53,647 bases of DNA from Alphaproteobacteria bacterium (GTDB lineage: Bacteria > Pseudomonadota > Alphaproteobacteria > Micropepsales > Micropepsaceae): assembly GCA_028865545.1 (NCBI GenBank), contig JAGWJY010000020.1, positions 1 through 53,647 on the forward strand, read 5' to 3'. The position numbers and the translations under genes are program-made. Shown here piece after piece: positions 52,326-53,647 of this stretch (the first letter of the stretch is position 1; each line of letters opens with the position of its first letter). Below the pieces are notes generated by a model. That model made no database searches, was not told the origin of the DNA, and was given only the letters and a program-made list of their open reading frames with translations.

Positions 52326-52362
52326 ATACATCTGAAGCCGAACGATGCTTCAGGTGCCCATC

Positions 52363-52728
52363 ATGAGCCGCGACTGGCAGGAATTGACTGCCCTGACCCA
52401 GGGCCGCCCTTTGGTGGTGGAGCGGGTCCGCCTGACCGACAGCGACATCGCCGTGGAAGGTTCCTTCGAGCTACCGCAGCTCGCCCGGCTGAGTGCCGAG
52501 GATCAGGTCTTTGTGGCCGCGTTCGTGCGCAGCCACGGCTCGATCAAGGAGATGGAGCAGGTGTTCGGGGTCTCTTACCCGACCATCAAGGCGCGGCTGA
52601 ACCGCATCGCCGCACAGCTGGAATTTGTCGACACCGATCCCGTGCCGTCACGTACGGAAATCCTCGACCGTCTGAAGCGCGGCGAGATCGACGCGCAGGA
52701 AGCCATTCGCCTGCTGGAGGCCAAATGA
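52363..52728 (+). CDS. DUF2089-type regulator-like protein
   Basis: ATG 52363 lies six bases after AGGTG; ATG 52345 is an alternative. The 121-residue protein shows DUF2089 features: a beta-rich start (VVERVRLTDSDIAVEGSFEL), then LARLSAEDQVFVAAFVRSHG and SIKEMEQVFGVSYPTIKARL, a helix-turn-helix-like block, and a C-terminal SHOCT-like helix (ILDRLKRGEIDAQEAIRLLE). The zinc-ribbon cysteines seen in many DUF2089 proteins are absent. It overlaps the next gene by ATGA. The role is presumably regulatory for this envelope-linked operon. Confidence 0.8.
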   Translation: MSRDWQELTALTQGRPLVVERVRLTDSDIAVEGSFELPQLARLSAEDQVFVAAFVRSHGSIKEMEQVFGVSYPTIKARLNRIAAQLEFVDTDPVPSRTEILDRLKRGEIDAQEAIRLLEAK

Positions 52729-52985
52729 TTCCGCTGGTGATGGTTCTGCACATCCGCAAGCGGAACGGCCATTTCGTTCGCCTCTGGCTGCCGCTGTTCC
52801 TGTTGTGGCTGCTGGCATTGCCGCTGCTGATACTCCTGCTGCCGATCTATTTCGTCGCTTGTGCGATCGGCGGCGTGAATCCGTTCCGCGGTATCTGGGT
52901 TTTCTGGACGCTGCTTTGTGCCGTCGCCGGCACGCGCATCGAAGTCGATACACCGCAGTCTTTCGTCTTCATGCACGTCTATTAG
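52725..52985 (+). CDS. Small membrane protein of the DUF2089 operon
   Basis: The 86-residue protein has two membrane segments (about 19-50 and 55-70; RLWLPLFLLWLLALPLLILL, GIWVFWTLLCAVAGTRI) with a positively charged N-terminus. It overlaps the DUF2089 stop by 4 bases and precedes the SHOCT-like gene by 9 bases. I do not recognise a family. The arrangement suggests a membrane component that may sense or respond to envelope stress with the two flanking cytosolic proteins. Confidence 0.75.
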   Translation: MIPLVMVLHIRKRNGHFVRLWLPLFLLWLLALPLLILLLPIYFVACAIGGVNPFRGIWVFWTLLCAVAGTRIEVDTPQSFVFMHVY

Positions 52986-52994
52986 GAGCTGGAA

Positions 52995-53420
52995 ATGAGT
53001 GAGAACCGCAAACAAATCCTGCAGATGTTGGCCGAAGGGAAGGTCACCCCCGAAGAGGCCGAGCGGCTGATCGCGGCGCTCGAGGGTGGGCCGAACGAGG
53101 TCACGACGCGACGCGACGGCGCGCCGAAATACATCCGCGTCTTGGTCGAGACCGAGGAGGGGTGCGTCGGTGACGAACTGACCAAGGTGAATATCCGGGT
53201 GCCGATCCGGCTGCTGCGCGCCGGTGTCAAGCTGGCTGGCCTGATCCCGCAGGAAGCCCGCACTCACGTCAACGAGGCTCTCCGGGAGAAGGGCATGGCT
53301 TTTGATATCAACCAGCTCAAGCCCGAAAACCTGGACGAACTGATCGACAACCTGCAGGACCTGTCGATCGACGTCGACAAGAAAAACCGGCTGGTGAAGG
53401 TCAAGGTCTTCTGCGAATAG
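52995..53420 (+). CDS. SHOCT-like domain protein (YvlB-type N-terminal)
   Basis: The start follows GGAGCTGG. The 141-residue protein begins with a SHOCT-like helix-turn-helix (RKQILQMLAEGKVTPEEAER followed by LIAALEGG), the same type of element as the tail of the DUF2089 protein in this operon. The rest (PKYIRVLVETEEGCVGDELT, VNIRVPIRLLRAGVKLAGLI) is a mixed alpha/beta domain seen after the SHOCT-like helix in YvlB-type stress proteins. Function unknown. The repeated SHOCT-like element suggests the two proteins interact with the same partner. Confidence 0.8.
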   Translation: MSENRKQILQMLAEGKVTPEEAERLIAALEGGPNEVTTRRDGAPKYIRVLVETEEGCVGDELTKVNIRVPIRLLRAGVKLAGLIPQEARTHVNEALREKGMAFDINQLKPENLDELIDNLQDLSIDVDKKNRLVKVKVFCE

Positions 53421-53438
53421 CGTGCGGCCGTGGGATTG

Positions 53439-53466
53439 TTGACCGGCGCGCCGCGCTGGCTATATT
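53439..53466 (+). promoter_or_regulatory. Sigma-70 promoter of the truncated tRNA-Leu
   Basis: TTGACC (53439-53444) and TATATT (53461-53466) are 16 bases apart and lie 34 bases upstream of the tRNA-like sequence. It is intact although the tRNA gene is not. Confidence 0.7.
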
Positions 53467-53499
53467 CCCGCCTCCATTCGCTTAATTCCCGCGAAATGT

Positions 53500-53537
53500 G
53501 CCCCTGTGGCGGAATGGTAGACGCGGCAGACTCAAAA
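53500..53537 (+). pseudogene. 5' half of tRNA-Leu (CAA), cut at the anticodon loop
   Basis: The sequence begins GCCCCTGTGGCGGAATGGTA and continues through D arm, anticodon stem GCAGA and loop CTCAAAA (anticodon CAA), as in tRNA-Leu. The expected 3' partner of the stem (TCTGC), variable arm and T arm do not follow; instead an AT-richer sequence begins at 53538. The rest of the gene is missing from the window, so the tRNA is broken here by an inserted element, a rearrangement or an assembly edge. The last 110 bases contain no gene I can support. Confidence 0.75.
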
Positions 53538-53647
53538 AGTGGTTTTTCTACCATGCGGGAGAAATTCACGACGAATTGAAAGCGTCGAATTTTCAGAGGG
53601 TTATTAAGGCGGAAGTAAGACGAGTCGAAACTGGAGAATCGCGCTAG

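Noticed and set aside
53538..53647. Group I intron in tRNA-Leu
   Set aside because: No internal guide pairing with the 5' exon and no recognisable P/Q/R/S core elements in the available sequence; the window ends too soon to exclude it fully.

Overview
The window is G+C-rich, densely coded DNA that reads as an alphaproteobacterial chromosome. This rests on gene content: an ECF sigma/ChrR pair with DUF1365 and DUF2177 neighbours, a ligase-associated (LAD) helicase and PdeM, a PodJ-like Sel1 protein with a CtrA-like box, a TorF-type porin, and tRNA genes with encoded CCA. Genus cannot be fixed from sequence reading alone. Both edges differ from the rest. The first ~260 bases are AT-rich (about 36% G+C over the first 120 by hand count) and hold only the tail of an unknown gene. 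The last ~110 bases follow a tRNA-Leu cut off at its anticodon loop. Both look like boundaries of foreign DNA or contig edges.

Layout. 1-1140: scar region with a truncated antitoxin gene, palindromic repeats and a 40-bp tandem repeat. 1161-2352: two tandem paralogous small secreted proteins and a hemerythrin-like protein. 2466-5213: GH3 glycoside hydrolase lipoprotein with a PA14 insert and its terminator. 5440-9266: AhpD-like gene and TetR gene, divergent from an HlyD/DHA2 efflux pair, with two palindromic operators between. 9301-15379: LAD helicase carrying an in-frame palindromic repeat, an exported amidohydrolase, a YncE-like beta-propeller protein and PdeM. 15304-16973: TauE/SafE permease and TIGR02186 protein. 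17066-19567: PodJ-like polar protein. 19726-24595: leftward run of DUF962, CAP lipoprotein, thiolase, YciB-like, membrane and TPR genes. 24802-28823: hotdog protein, aldo/keto reductase, SDR and a cNMP-binding patatin phospholipase.

28820-32788 is a singlet-oxygen-type stress island: sigma factor, ChrR zinc anti-sigma and DUF2177 rightward, FAD oxidoreductase and DUF1365 leftward. Two divergent promoters both read TGATCC-N18-TA, which predicts that the sigma factor drives both arms. 32891-39896 holds gamma-glutamyltransferase, crotonase, MaoC hydratase, a TPR methyltransferase, a PfpI protein and a second TetR. 39917-40231 holds tRNA-Gln and tRNA-Pro, divergently transcribed, each with a readable sigma-70 promoter. 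40443-46483 holds a GT39-type glycosyltransferase, a porin, a histidine phosphatase, a hydroxyacid dehydrogenase and an Atg22-like MFS protein. 46480-52277 contains purH and a divergent biotin locus (bioB-bioA and bioF-bioD) covering the last four biotin steps. 52363-53420 is a three-gene operon (DUF2089, small membrane protein, SHOCT-like protein) ending next to the truncated tRNA-Leu.

The strongest leads are the paired ECF promoters with near-leaderless starts and no cyclopropane synthase beside them, the protein-coding palindromic repeat in the helicase, and the tRNA-Leu half gene followed by an inverted copy of part of itself. I found no CRISPR array, complete insertion sequence, integrase or phage gene.
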